Below are positions 1 through 6,757 of a stretch of DNA of 8,084 nt, one piece after another. The notes under the pieces are model-generated. The model saw nothing but the letters and a program-made list of their open reading frames with translations. It searched no databases and was not told where the DNA came from. Every line of letters begins with the position of its first letter. Within the stretch, counting starts at the first letter, position 1. A program made the translations under genes and the position numbers. Source of the stretch: Flavobacterium sp. (lineage in GTDB: Bacteria > Bacteroidota > Bacteroidia > Flavobacteriales > Flavobacteriaceae); assembly GCA_018062725.1 (NCBI GenBank), contig JAGORP010000097.1, positions 1 to 8,084 of the forward strand. The letters run 5' to 3'.

Positions 1-492
1 ATGTTATTTAGTGGTGAGGATGAAGATTTTGAACCCAAAGATTCCTTTGTTTATAAAACCTTAGGAAAAATAATGCCTATCACTTCAGAGACAGATAAAG
101 AGAAATTTTTTATTCCGACATCTAAAGGTAAAGCTGCCACACCATTATTCGTAGCACTAATTGTGATAGAAGTCATGGATGTTTTATTTGCCGTAGATAG
201 TGTTCCCGCTATTTTAGCGATTACTTCTGATCCCTTTTTAGTTTTTAGTTCGAATATATTTGCGATACTTGGATTGCGTTCGATGTACTTCTTTTTGGCT
301 AATATGCTTGAAAAATTCAGTTACCTGGAATATAGTTTAATTGCCATTTTGAGTTTTGTTGGAATTAAAATGCTAGCCCACGATTATATTGAAGTTCCTG
401 AATGGGCTTCGTTAACTTTCATCGCAGTTGCCTTATTAGTAGGAATATTAGTTTCCCTTCGATTAGGTGGAGAAGAAGATTTAGAAGAATAA
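1..492 (+). CDS. TerC-family integral membrane protein, C-terminal part (5' end outside window)
   Basis: The visible 163 residues are the C-terminal half of a TerC-family protein. About four hydrophobic helices are visible (roughly residues 46-74, 79-103, 108-125 and 135-155), followed by an acidic tail. The conserved intramembrane motif EVMDVLFAVDSVPA (57-70) carries the family's acidic residues E57, D60 and D66, which are associated with divalent metal handling. Full-length TerC/Alx-type proteins are about 300-340 residues, and the first in-window Met lies in the stretch IKMLFSGEDE that is internal in the family, so this Met is not the start and the gene begins before the window. TerC relatives such as E. 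coli Alx and the B. subtilis Mn exporters are linked to manganese efflux; the name comes from tellurite resistance. A metal-transport role here is inferred from the family. The gene converges on icmF. Confidence 0.9.
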   Translation: MLFSGEDEDFEPKDSFVYKTLGKIMPITSETDKEKFFIPTSKGKAATPLFVALIVIEVMDVLFAVDSVPAILAITSDPFLVFSSNIFAILGLRSMYFFLANMLEKFSYLEYSLIAILSFVGIKMLAHDYIEVPEWASLTFIAVALLVGILVSLRLGGEEDLEE

Positions 493-497
493 AAAAA

Positions 498-517
498 ACC
501 TCTCATTTCTGAAAGGT
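498..517. terminator. Bidirectional intrinsic terminator between terC-like gene and icmF
   Basis: Arms 498-504 (acctctc) and 511-517 (gaaaggt) pair over seven positions with one C/A mismatch around a 6-nt loop. On the minus strand the stem runs into eight T residues (complement of 491-498), a good terminator for icmF. On the plus strand it is followed by a T-rich run (518-532), which could end the terC-like transcript. It begins 5 nt after the terC stop codon. The stem is short, so strength is uncertain. Confidence 0.6.
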
Positions 518-532
518 CTTTATTTATATTTT

Positions 533-562
533 GAGATGCTTCGACAAGCTCAGCATAAGCGA
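533..562. repeat. Palindromic intergenic repeat, copy 1
   Basis: This 30-nt stretch is identical to 598-627. It contains the core ttcgacaagctcag and an inverted pair atgct/agcat at its ends. The core resembles a dispersed palindromic intergenic repeat that I recall from many bacterial genomes, including Bacteroidota. It lies after the terminator between convergent genes, the usual location for REP-like elements. No coding function is apparent. Confidence 0.75.
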
Positions 563-570
563 CTCACACA

Positions 571-588
571 AAATCTTTGAAAAGATTT
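571..588. repeat. Inverted repeat between the two 30-nt copies
   Basis: The arms aaatctt (571-577) and aagattt (582-588) pair perfectly over 7 bp with loop tgaa. Outside them, agcga (558-562) at the end of copy 1 can pair with tcgct (593-597) just before copy 2, giving a compound fold bridging the repeats. All pairs in the inner stem but one are A-T, so it is weak alone. Confidence 0.45.
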
Positions 589-597
589 AGGTTCGCT

Positions 598-627
598 GAG
601 ATGCTTCGACAAGCTCAGCATAAGCGA
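598..627. repeat. Palindromic intergenic repeat, copy 2
   Basis: This is identical over 30 nt to 533-562. The inverted symmetry extends further here: gctgag (595-600) pairs with ctcagc (614-619), or tcgct (593-597) with agcga (623-627), so copy 2 may be the more complete unit. A perfect 10-nt palindrome, ggctatagcc (646-655), lies between this copy and the icmF stop codon. Confidence 0.75.
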
Positions 628-675
628 TAAGCAATCTTCAACTTCGGCTATAGCCTTGTTTCAGATGCTTCCTGC

Positions 676-3600
676 TTACATATTTCTACGATACTGTCCA
701 CCTACTTCAAACAAAGCTGCAGTAATTTGACCTAGCGAACATACTTTAGTTGCTTCCATTAAATGCGCAAATATGTTTTCGTTTTTAATAGCAGCTTCTT
801 GAATGATATTCAATTGTTCATCTACTTTATGCTTATTCGCTTCGTGCAAATGATTTAGCATTTCGATTTGATAGGCTTTTTCTTCTTCAGTTGCACGAAT
901 TACTTCCGCTGGAATAACAGTTGGAGAACCTTTAGAACTCAAGAATGTATTTACCCCAATAATTGGAAATTCTCCAGTATGTTTCAATGTTTCATAATAC
1001 AATGACTCTTCCTGAATTTTTGAACGTTGGTACATCGTTTCCATCGCACCTAAAACACCTCCACGTTCTGTAATTCTGTCGAATTCAGCCAAAACAGCAT
1101 CTTCAACTAAATCGGTTAATTCTTCAATAATGAACGAACCTTGAATTGGGTTTTCGTTTTTGGCTAATCCCAACTCTTTATTAATAATCAACTGAATCGC
1201 CATCGCACGACGTACTGATTCTTCCGTTGGTGTTGTAATCGCTTCGTCATACGCATTGGTATGCAACGAGTTACAGTTGTCATAAATCGCATACAACGCT
1301 TGTAAAGTTGTACGGATGTCGTTGAAATCAATTTCTTGCGCGTGTAACGAACGACCTGAGGTTTGAATGTGGTATTTCAACATTTGCGCTCTTTCGTTCG
1401 CTCCATATTTATTTTTCAAGGCTTTTGCCCAAATTTTACGAGCTACACGACCAATAACCGCGTATTCCGGATCGATACCATTCGAGAAGAAGAACGATAA
1501 GTTCGGACCGAAATCATTGATATTCATGCCACGACTTAAGTAATATTCTACGTAAGTGAAACCATTTGCCAAGGTAAAGGCCAATTGTGTAATTGGGTTC
1601 GCTCCTGCTTCTGCAATGTGGTATCCCGAAATCGAAACCGAATAGAAGTTTCGAACGTTTTCTTTAATGAAATATTCCTGAACATCACCCATTAAACGCA
1701 ATGCAAATTCGGTAGAGAAAATACACGTATTTTGCGCTTGGTCTTCTTTTAAAATATCGGCTTGAACAGTCCCACGAACTTGCGCTAAGGTTTTAATTTT
1801 AATATCGTTGTATACATCCAAAGGCAACACCTGATCTCCAGTAACACCTAAAAGCATTAACCCTAATCCGTTATTCCCTTCTGGTAATGTACCTTGATAT
1901 CTTGGACGGGCTACGCCTTTTTTCTTATAGATTTCGTTGATTTTCTCTTCAACCTCAACTTCCAGTCCATTTTCTTTGATGTATTTTTCACAGTTTTGAT
2001 CAATCGCTGCGTTCATAAAGAATCCTAACAACATAGGAGCTGGTCCATTAATGGTCATCGACACCGAAGTCATTGGATGACTCAAATCGAAACCAGAATA
2101 TAATTTTTTGGCATCATCCAAACAACAGATAGAAACTCCGGCATTACCAATTTTTCCATAAATATCGGGACGAACATGTGGATCATTTCCATATAAAGTA
2201 ACACTGTCAAAAGCCGTTGACAAACGTTTGGCAGGTAATCCAGCACTCACGTAATGAAAACGCTTGTTGGTTCTTTCCGGCCCACCTTCTCCGGCAAACA
2301 TACGAGATGGATCTTCTCCTTCACGTTTAAACGGATACAATCCAGATGCAAATGGAAATTCTCCAGGTACATTTTCCTGTAAATTCCATTTTAAAATATC
2401 ACCCCAAGCTTGATACTTAGGCAAGGCTACCTTTGGAATTTGAGAATGTGACAAACTCTCCGTATGTGTAGCAATTTTTATTTCTTTATCTCGAACTTTA
2501 AACGAGTATATTGGGTTTTTATATTTGTTTACTTTTTCATCCCATGTTAAAATGATTTCCCAGTTGTATGGGTCTAGATTCATTTTTACTCGGTCGAATT
2601 CTTTCACTAACAGGTTTAAAAATTCATTTCGATTTTCATCTTTCGATTTTAAAATCGTTTCATCAATTCCTGCTTTGGTAAGTGTAGGAACATTTCCAGT
2701 AACACTTTCAATGGTTTTGAAAATTCCGTATAATTTTTGTGCTACTTCTACTTGCGAAAGCGCAGTTTCGTCATATTTACGATTGTTTTCAGCAATTTCA
2801 GACAAATAACGCGTTCTGTGTGGTGGAATCACGAAGATTTTCTCACTCATTTCACGAGTAATTTCGAAAGTCGAATGCAAATCGATACCCGTTTTCTCCA
2901 CGATTTTATCCATAATCGATTTGTACAACGTATTCATTCCTGGATCGTTGAACTGAGATGCGATTGTTCCGAAAACTGGCATTTTATCAGGATCAACGTC
3001 CCAAAGATTATGGTTACGTTGGTATTGTTTTTTCACATCACGAATAGCATCTAAAGCACCACGTTTATCGAATTTATTCAAGGCTACTAAATCGGCAAAA
3101 TCCAACATGTCAATTTTTTCCAATTGCGTTGCAGCACCAAATTCAGGAGTCATTACATATAACGAAACATCTGAGTGGTCCATGATTTCGGTATCCGACT
3201 GCCCAATTCCTGAAGTTTCTAGAACGATTAAATCATATTTGGCTGCTTTTAATACTTCAATCGCTTCTTGAACATATTTTGACAACGCCAAATTGGACTG
3301 ACGAGTTGCCAACGAACGCATGTACACTCTTGGATTGTTAATCGCATTCATACGGATTCTATCTCCCAGAAGCGCACCACCTGTTTTACGTTTGGATGGA
3401 TCGACAGAAATTAATCCGATTGTTTTTTCTGGAAAATCGATTAAAAAACGGCGAACCAATTCATCAACTAACGATGATTTACCCGCTCCACCGGTTCCAG
3501 TAATTCCTAAAACTGGTGTTTTACTATCCTGATTGATTTTAGCAATTTTTTCTAAAGCGGGTTTAGCCACTTCTGGAAAATTTTCTGCAGAAGAAATCAC

Positions 3601-4104
3601 ACGAGCAATAGCGGTTGGATTTTTATCTTCCAAATGATCTACTTCTCCATTCAACACTTCTCCAACTGGAAAGTCAGAACGTTTTACCAAATCATTAATC
3701 ATTCCTTGCAAACCTAATTCACGTCCATCATCTGGTGAATAAATTCTTTCGATACCGTATTCGTGTAATTCGGAGATTTCGGAAGGAAGAATTACACCGC
3801 CACCGCCACCAAAAATTTTGATATGACCTGCTCCTTTTTCCTTTAGCAAGTCATACATGTATTTGAAATATTCGTTGTGACCACCTTGGTAAGACGTCAT
3901 TGCAATCGCATTGGCATCTTCTTGAATAGCGGTATTGACCACTTCTTCAACACTCCTGTCGTGACCTAAGTGAATGACTTCAACACCGGTAGCTTGGATA
4001 ATACGGCGCATGATATTAATGGCAGCATCATGTCCGTCGAAAAGCGAAGCAGCCGTTACAATTCTAACTTTATTTTTGGGGGTATACGGTATTTGTGGTT
4101 CCAT
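676..4104 (-). CDS. icmF: Fused isobutyryl-CoA mutase IcmF (B12-binding, G-protein chaperone and mutase domains)
   Basis: This 1142-residue protein matches the IcmF architecture. Residues about 12-145 form the B12-binding domain, with the lower-ligand histidine in DGHD (H25), SYQGGH (71-76) and a GGGGG run (99-103). Residues about 195-410 are the MeaB-like GTPase, with P-loop GTGGAGKS (203-210), VDPS (234-237), ETSGIGQ (296-302) and NKFD (343-346). A linker leads to the TIM-barrel mutase from about 575. IcmF interconverts isobutyryl-CoA and n-butyryl-CoA using adenosylcobalamin, with the G domain protecting or loading the cofactor. Two substrate residues distinguish it from methylmalonyl-CoA mutase: F603 (RMFAGE) where that enzyme has Tyr89, and Q791 (DQAQN) where it has Arg207. 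The active-site His is H829 (GYHIAEAGA). The ATG start at 4104 lies 29 nt from a -7 box and has no Shine-Dalgarno sequence. The frame is intact and full length, and the gene appears monocistronic. Confidence 0.95.
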   Translation of the reverse strand: MEPQIPYTPKNKVRIVTAASLFDGHDAAINIMRRIIQATGVEVIHLGHDRSVEEVVNTAIQEDANAIAMTSYQGGHNEYFKYMYDLLKEKGAGHIKIFGGGGGVILPSEISELHEYGIERIYSPDDGRELGLQGMINDLVKRSDFPVGEVLNGEVDHLEDKNPTAIARVISSAENFPEVAKPALEKIAKINQDSKTPVLGITGTGGAGKSSLVDELVRRFLIDFPEKTIGLISVDPSKRKTGGALLGDRIRMNAINNPRVYMRSLATRQSNLALSKYVQEAIEVLKAAKYDLIVLETSGIGQSDTEIMDHSDVSLYVMTPEFGAATQLEKIDMLDFADLVALNKFDKRGALDAIRDVKKQYQRNHNLWDVDPDKMPVFGTIASQFNDPGMNTLYKSIMDKIVEKTGIDLHSTFEITREMSEKIFVIPPHRTRYLSEIAENNRKYDETALSQVEVAQKLYGIFKTIESVTGNVPTLTKAGIDETILKSKDENRNEFLNLLVKEFDRVKMNLDPYNWEIILTWDEKVNKYKNPIYSFKVRDKEIKIATHTESLSHSQIPKVALPKYQAWGDILKWNLQENVPGEFPFASGLYPFKREGEDPSRMFAGEGGPERTNKRFHYVSAGLPAKRLSTAFDSVTLYGNDPHVRPDIYGKIGNAGVSICCLDDAKKLYSGFDLSHPMTSVSMTINGPAPMLLGFFMNAAIDQNCEKYIKENGLEVEVEEKINEIYKKKGVARPRYQGTLPEGNNGLGLMLLGVTGDQVLPLDVYNDIKIKTLAQVRGTVQADILKEDQAQNTCIFSTEFALRLMGDVQEYFIKENVRNFYSVSISGYHIAEAGANPITQLAFTLANGFTYVEYYLSRGMNINDFGPNLSFFFSNGIDPEYAVIGRVARKIWAKALKNKYGANERAQMLKYHIQTSGRSLHAQEIDFNDIRTTLQALYAIYDNCNSLHTNAYDEAITTPTEESVRRAMAIQLIINKELGLAKNENPIQGSFIIEELTDLVEDAVLAEFDRITERGGVLGAMETMYQRSKIQEESLYYETLKHTGEFPIIGVNTFLSSKGSPTVIPAEVIRATEEEKAYQIEMLNHLHEANKHKVDEQLNIIQEAAIKNENIFAHLMEATKVCSLGQITAALFEVGGQYRRNM

Positions 4105-4132
4105 TATAAGGATTTGATAGATTTTTGAAGTG

Positions 4133-4140
4133 CAAATTTA
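4133..4140 (-). promoter_or_regulatory. Putative -7 promoter box for icmF
   Basis: On the minus strand this reads TAAATTTG, an exact fit to the Bacteroidota primary-sigma -7 consensus TAnnTTTG. Its downstream edge is 28 nt from the icmF ATG, predicting a leader of about 20 nt. No clear TTG -33 element is found at 17-20 nt upstream, so the call rests on the -7 box and its position. Confidence 0.5.
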
Positions 4141-4205
4141 CAAATTATTTTATAGTTACTCTTTAAAAGTTACAAGTTTCAAAAGTAAGAAAAAAGTTGT
4201 TTTTT

Positions 4206-4276
4206 AGCCCCGATGGCAGCAAGTATCCTTTTGTTTCGTTTGTTTAACGGAACAAAAGATACTGCGAACAGCGGGA
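4206..4276. repeat. Large structured hairpin element in divergent promoter region
   Basis: The core stem pairs 4223-4238 with 4248-4262: gtatc, one bulged C, ttttgtt, one T-G wobble and cg against cggaacaaaagatac, around a 9-nt loop (4239-4247). Outside it, gca (4219-4221) pairs with tgc (4263-4265), and cccg (4209-4212) with cggg (4272-4275). From memory, elements starting AGCCCCGAT and ending AGCGGGA around a T-rich/A-rich hairpin recur between genes in Flavobacteriaceae; this needs a search to confirm. No T-run follows on either side of the full element, and it lies between divergent promoters, so a terminator role is unlikely. A REP-like element or a structured RNA is possible. Confidence 0.6.
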
Positions 4277-4326
4277 CAAAGTTTCAAAGAAAATTATAAC
4301 TTTATGCTCCTAATAAAAATTGGCTC

Positions 4327-4334
4327 TATTTTTG
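4327..4334 (+). promoter_or_regulatory. Putative -7 promoter box for the DUF4197 pair
   Basis: TATTTTTG matches TAnnTTTG exactly and ends 24 nt before the ATG of the first DUF4197 gene, implying a leader of roughly 18-20 nt. No good -33 TTG lies 17-20 nt upstream; only a TTTATG-like sequence at 4301-4306 is in the right area. No Shine-Dalgarno sequence separates it from the start codon. Confidence 0.5.
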
Positions 4335-4358
4335 TATTAGCTGATAAAAACAAAATCT

Positions 4359-5087
4359 ATGAAAAAAATTCTTTTCCTTTTATTTTTCGTTCCGCTTGTT
4401 TCCCATGCGCAATTGAATGACTTGATTAAAAAAGCCAGTGAAAAAGTAGTGACGGCTACGAACTCCAAAACATCAACTGGACTAGACATTGGAGCAGCTT
4501 TGAAGGAAGCTTTGAATAAAGGCGTTACCCAACAAGTTTCAAAACTGACTGCCGTTGATGGCTTTTATAAAAATGAAGCCGTAAAAATTTTAATGCCCGA
4601 AGAATTACAAAAAGTAGACAAAACGTTACGAAAAATTGGATTATCGAGTTTGGCTGATGACGGAATTAAAGCGCTAAATAGAGCTGCGGAAGATGCTGTT
4701 AAAACATCAACGCCTATTTTTGTGGATGCTATTAAAGGGATTTCCTTTACCGATGCCAAAACCATTTTGATGGGGAAAGAAAATTCAGCAACGGTATATT
4801 TACAAACGGCAACTACAAAACCGTTGTATGCTAAATTTAGTCCCGTGGTTCAAGAATCGATTGGCAAAGTCGGTGCTGATGTCATTTGGACCAATATCAT
4901 CACGAGATACAACAGTATTCCATTGGTTACTAAAGTAAATCCTGACATTACGGATTATGTAACTAATAAAGCACTGGATGGCGTATTTAAAATGATTACA
5001 GTGGAAGAAAAAAACATTAGAACTAAGTTTAGTTCCAGAACTTCTGATTTATTGAAAAAAGTATTTGCCTTACAAGATAAAAAATAA
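4359..5087 (+). CDS. DUF4197 family exported protein (first of tandem pair)
   Basis: This 242-residue protein has a type I signal peptide: KK at 2-3, a hydrophobic core at 4-14 and a likely cleavage at SHA|Q after residue 17, a common Bacteroidota form. A variable segment (18-42) rich in Lys, Thr and Ser is followed by a predominantly helical domain (43-242) that I assign to DUF4197 from features such as LKEAL, DGFYKN, PEEL, TDAKTILMG and TDYVT. The family has no established biochemical function that I know of. The mature protein should be periplasmic. Residues 43-242 align without gaps to 36-235 of the next protein at 142/200 identities (71%). Transcription probably starts at the -7 box at 4327, and the downstream paralogue begins 3 nt after this stop codon. 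I am confident of the gene and fairly confident of the family. Confidence 0.88.
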   Translation: MKKILFLLFFVPLVSHAQLNDLIKKASEKVVTATNSKTSTGLDIGAALKEALNKGVTQQVSKLTAVDGFYKNEAVKILMPEELQKVDKTLRKIGLSSLADDGIKALNRAAEDAVKTSTPIFVDAIKGISFTDAKTILMGKENSATVYLQTATTKPLYAKFSPVVQESIGKVGADVIWTNIITRYNSIPLVTKVNPDITDYVTNKALDGVFKMITVEEKNIRTKFSSRTSDLLKKVFALQDKK

Positions 5088-5090
5088 TGT

Positions 5091-5798
5091 ATGAAAAAAG
5101 TGATCGTTCTATTAGCCGTAGTCCCTTTTTGGGGCTGCGCCGAATTACAACAAGTGGCTACACAGTTGCCTACCATTTTAGCGGAAAATAATGTGGATAT
5201 CTCCGGAGGATTGAAAGAAGCCTTAAACAACGGAATTAGCAAACAAGTAACGAAACTGACGGCTACCGATGGTTTTTACAAAAATCAAATGGTGAAGATT
5301 TTACTTCCCGAAGAATTGAAAAAAGTAGATTCCGGTTTGCGAAAAATTGGTTTGGGCAGTTTGGCTGACGAAGGCTTGAAGGCGATGAATAGAACTGCTG
5401 AAGATGCAGTGAAAACCGCCACTCCTGTATTTGTAGATGCCGTAAAAGGAATGACTTTTACCGATGCTAAAAACATTTTAATGGGGAATGAAAATGCGGC
5501 AACCACTTATTTACAAAACACTACTTCTACTGCATTATACGGTAAATTTAATCCTGTAATTAAAAACTCCTTTTCAAAAGTGGGAGCCGATAAAGTTTGG
5601 ACCAACATCATCACCAAATACAACAGCATTCCGTTTGTACAAAAAGTAAACCCTGATTTAACCGATTATGTGACCAAACAAGCCATGAATGGGGTTTTTA
5701 AAATGGTAGCGGTAGAAGAAAAAAACATTAGAACAAACCTTGCCTCTAGAACGTCTGAATTGTTAAAAAGAGTTTTTGCGTTGCAAGACAAAAAATAG
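5091..5798 (+). CDS. DUF4197 family putative lipoprotein (second of tandem pair)
   Basis: This 235-residue paralogue of the preceding gene has a different N-terminus: KK at 2-3, a hydrophobic stretch and then FWGC with Cys16, suggesting signal peptidase II processing and a lipid anchor. FWGC is a poor lipobox because F and W replace the usual L and A/S, so the lipoprotein call is tentative. Residues 36-235 match the neighbour at 71% identity with no gaps, ending in the identical VFALQDKK. The ATG is 3 nt after the upstream TAA with no Shine-Dalgarno sequence, implying one transcript and probable translational coupling. A tandem duplication followed by a change in localisation is the simplest history. 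Function is unknown. The transcript probably ends at the terminator at 5913-5944. Confidence 0.87.
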   Translation: MKKVIVLLAVVPFWGCAELQQVATQLPTILAENNVDISGGLKEALNNGISKQVTKLTATDGFYKNQMVKILLPEELKKVDSGLRKIGLGSLADEGLKAMNRTAEDAVKTATPVFVDAVKGMTFTDAKNILMGNENAATTYLQNTTSTALYGKFNPVIKNSFSKVGADKVWTNIITKYNSIPFVQKVNPDLTDYVTKQAMNGVFKMVAVEEKNIRTNLASRTSELLKRVFALQDKK

Positions 5799-5862
5799 TT
5801 AAAATTTTCATAATCAAACAGATAATAACATTATATTAACGTTCGAATTCAAAAATATTCCC

Positions 5863-5870
5863 GTACTTTG
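5863..5870 (+). promoter_or_regulatory. Weak -7-like box upstream of possible small RNA
   Basis: The sequence gtactttg contains TACTTTG, one base shorter than TAnnTTTG. It lies in the noncoding gap after the DUF4197 pair, where the only downstream plus-strand elements are a small hairpin and a terminator. No convincing -33 element is visible. It is listed because it could start a short transcript, not as an established promoter. Confidence 0.22.
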
Positions 5871-5944
5871 TATTAGAAATTCATAGAATTTTGTTTGGTT
5901 TGGTTAGTTTACAAAAAAGTCGGTGCTTAGGTACCGGCTTTTTT
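5871..5944 (+). ncRNA. Possible small structured RNA ending in an intrinsic terminator
   Basis: After the weak -7-like box the sequence folds as a perfect 6-bp hairpin (aaattc 5877-5882 with gaattt 5886-5891). A G/T-only linker with tandem gtttg-like units (5892-5910) follows, and then the strong terminator hairpin at 5919-5938 with its T-run. That hairpin, linker and terminator order over about 70 nt resembles a small RNA. The alternative is the 3' untranslated region of the DUF4197 transcript. I do not recognise an Rfam family. Confidence 0.28.
5913..5944. terminator. Strong bidirectional terminator between DUF4197 pair and alpha/beta hydrolase
   Basis: An 8-bp stem pairs gtcggtgc (5919-5926) with gtaccggc (5931-5938), including two G-T wobbles, around loop ttag. 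It is flanked by six A residues (5913-5918) and six T residues (5939-5944), so it can terminate from both directions. The T-run overlaps the TAA stop (5943-5945) of the convergent hydrolase gene. Confidence 0.88.
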
Positions 5945-6731
5945 ATTTATATTCTTTCAAAAAAATTAAAACTTGTTCATTAAAAACGACTGGCTGTTCT
6001 ACGTTGACCACATGTCCACATTTTTCAACTACATATAATTTGGCAGTTTTATAATGGGCTTCGACCACTTTTTTAACAGAAGGCAAAAACATATAATCTT
6101 CTTCTCCCATAATATAAAAAGTAGGAATATTGACTTCCACTTGGCGAAACCATTTGAGTACCGGGTTTATTTCAGCGGTCAATTTGAACCACTTAATAAA
6201 TTCTTTTTGGTATAGTTTTTTGGCTTCGTTGATGAATAATAATCGGGATTGTTTGTGATTTTTATTCGGCATAATTACGAAGGCAAAAAATCGGTATAAA
6301 ACCAAATACGGCAATACATATTTGAAAATATTCCCCAAACGCATTAAAATTTGCGAACGAAAATTCATTTTTAAAATGGCACCTCCCATAATCATGCTTT
6401 TTACACGATCAGGATGCATTTCGGCTAGTTGTCGTATCACAATAGTACCTAGTGAAATACCCACAAAATGAGACGATTGAATTTTTAGATGATCAATTAC
6501 CTCAATTACATCTTGCGCAATGGATTTGAAGGTATATTTTTTTTGAAAAGGATTTTTGAATGTGGTTTGTTTAGATTCCCCATGCCCTCTTAAATCCAAT
6601 AATAATACATTAAAATGCTTTTGAAAGTCACGAATTTGCTTGAACCATATTGATGAACTGCCACCGGCACCATGGACAAAAGTTACCCATTGGTCGCTTG
6701 ATTCATTCGTATAAATGGTATAGTTGATCAT
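5943..6731 (-). CDS. Alpha/beta hydrolase fold protein
   Basis: This 262-residue protein has the alpha/beta hydrolase layout and usual length. The oxyanion-hole motif is HGAGGS (20-25), LDLRGHGES (45-53) follows strand 4, and the nucleophile elbow is GISLG (91-95) with Ser93. A helical cap with hydrophobic and basic segments spans about 125-190. The acid is in MGEEDYMF (Asp212) and the catalytic base in CGHVVNVEQP (His240), giving a complete Ser-Asp-His triad. There is no signal peptide, so it should be cytosolic. Substrate cannot be read from the sequence: relatives include carboxylesterases, lactonases, haloperoxidase-like and MhpC-like enzymes. The ATG at 6731 is 26 nt downstream of the binding-protein gene's stop codon, consistent with cotranscription, though a -7-like box lies in that gap. 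Confidence 0.9.
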   Translation of the reverse strand: MINYTIYTNESSDQWVTFVHGAGGSSSIWFKQIRDFQKHFNVLLLDLRGHGESKQTTFKNPFQKKYTFKSIAQDVIEVIDHLKIQSSHFVGISLGTIVIRQLAEMHPDRVKSMIMGGAILKMNFRSQILMRLGNIFKYVLPYLVLYRFFAFVIMPNKNHKQSRLLFINEAKKLYQKEFIKWFKLTAEINPVLKWFRQVEVNIPTFYIMGEEDYMFLPSVKKVVEAHYKTAKLYVVEKCGHVVNVEQPVVFNEQVLIFLKEYK

Positions 6732-6744
6732 AAACTTATTTTGG

Positions 6745-6752
6745 CAAATATA
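6745..6752 (-). promoter_or_regulatory. Possible -7 box for the alpha/beta hydrolase gene
   Basis: The minus strand reads TATATTTG, matching TAnnTTTG, 13 nt before the hydrolase ATG in the 26-nt gap after the upstream gene. It would allow separate expression with a very short leader. No -33 TTG is seen within the end of the upstream gene, so chance in AT-rich DNA is quite possible. Confidence 0.28.
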
Positions 6753-6757
6753 TTTAT

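Noticed and set aside
1..492. The first ATG of the window as the true start of the TerC-like gene
   Set aside because: It would remove half of the family's membrane helices, and this Met falls in a stretch that is internal in full-length TerC proteins.
533..627. CRISPR array
   Set aside because: There are only two repeats, the single spacer is itself an inverted repeat paired with the repeat edges, and no cas gene is nearby.
646..655. The palindrome ggctatagcc as a regulator operator
   Set aside because: It lies downstream of icmF between convergent genes, with no promoter to control; it is more likely part of the repeat-rich tail.
2525..3532. Several open frames of 70-105 codons on the plus strand inside icmF (2525-2809, 2737-3054, 3320-3532)
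   Set aside because: They lie entirely antisense to a well-conserved coding region, encode no recognisable domain, overlap one another and have no promoter-like or start context of their own.
676..4104. Annotation as methylmalonyl-CoA mutase
   Set aside because: The G-protein domain in the middle and residues F603 and Q791 fit IcmF, not methylmalonyl-CoA mutase.
4206..4276. Intrinsic terminator
   Set aside because: It has no T-run after the complete stem on either strand, and both flanking genes start here rather than end here.
4565..5506. Open frames on the minus strand at 4565-4765, 4955-5242 and 5285-5506
   Set aside because: They mirror the DUF4197 genes. Two of them resemble each other only because the sense genes are paralogues, which explains the apparent antisense conservation.
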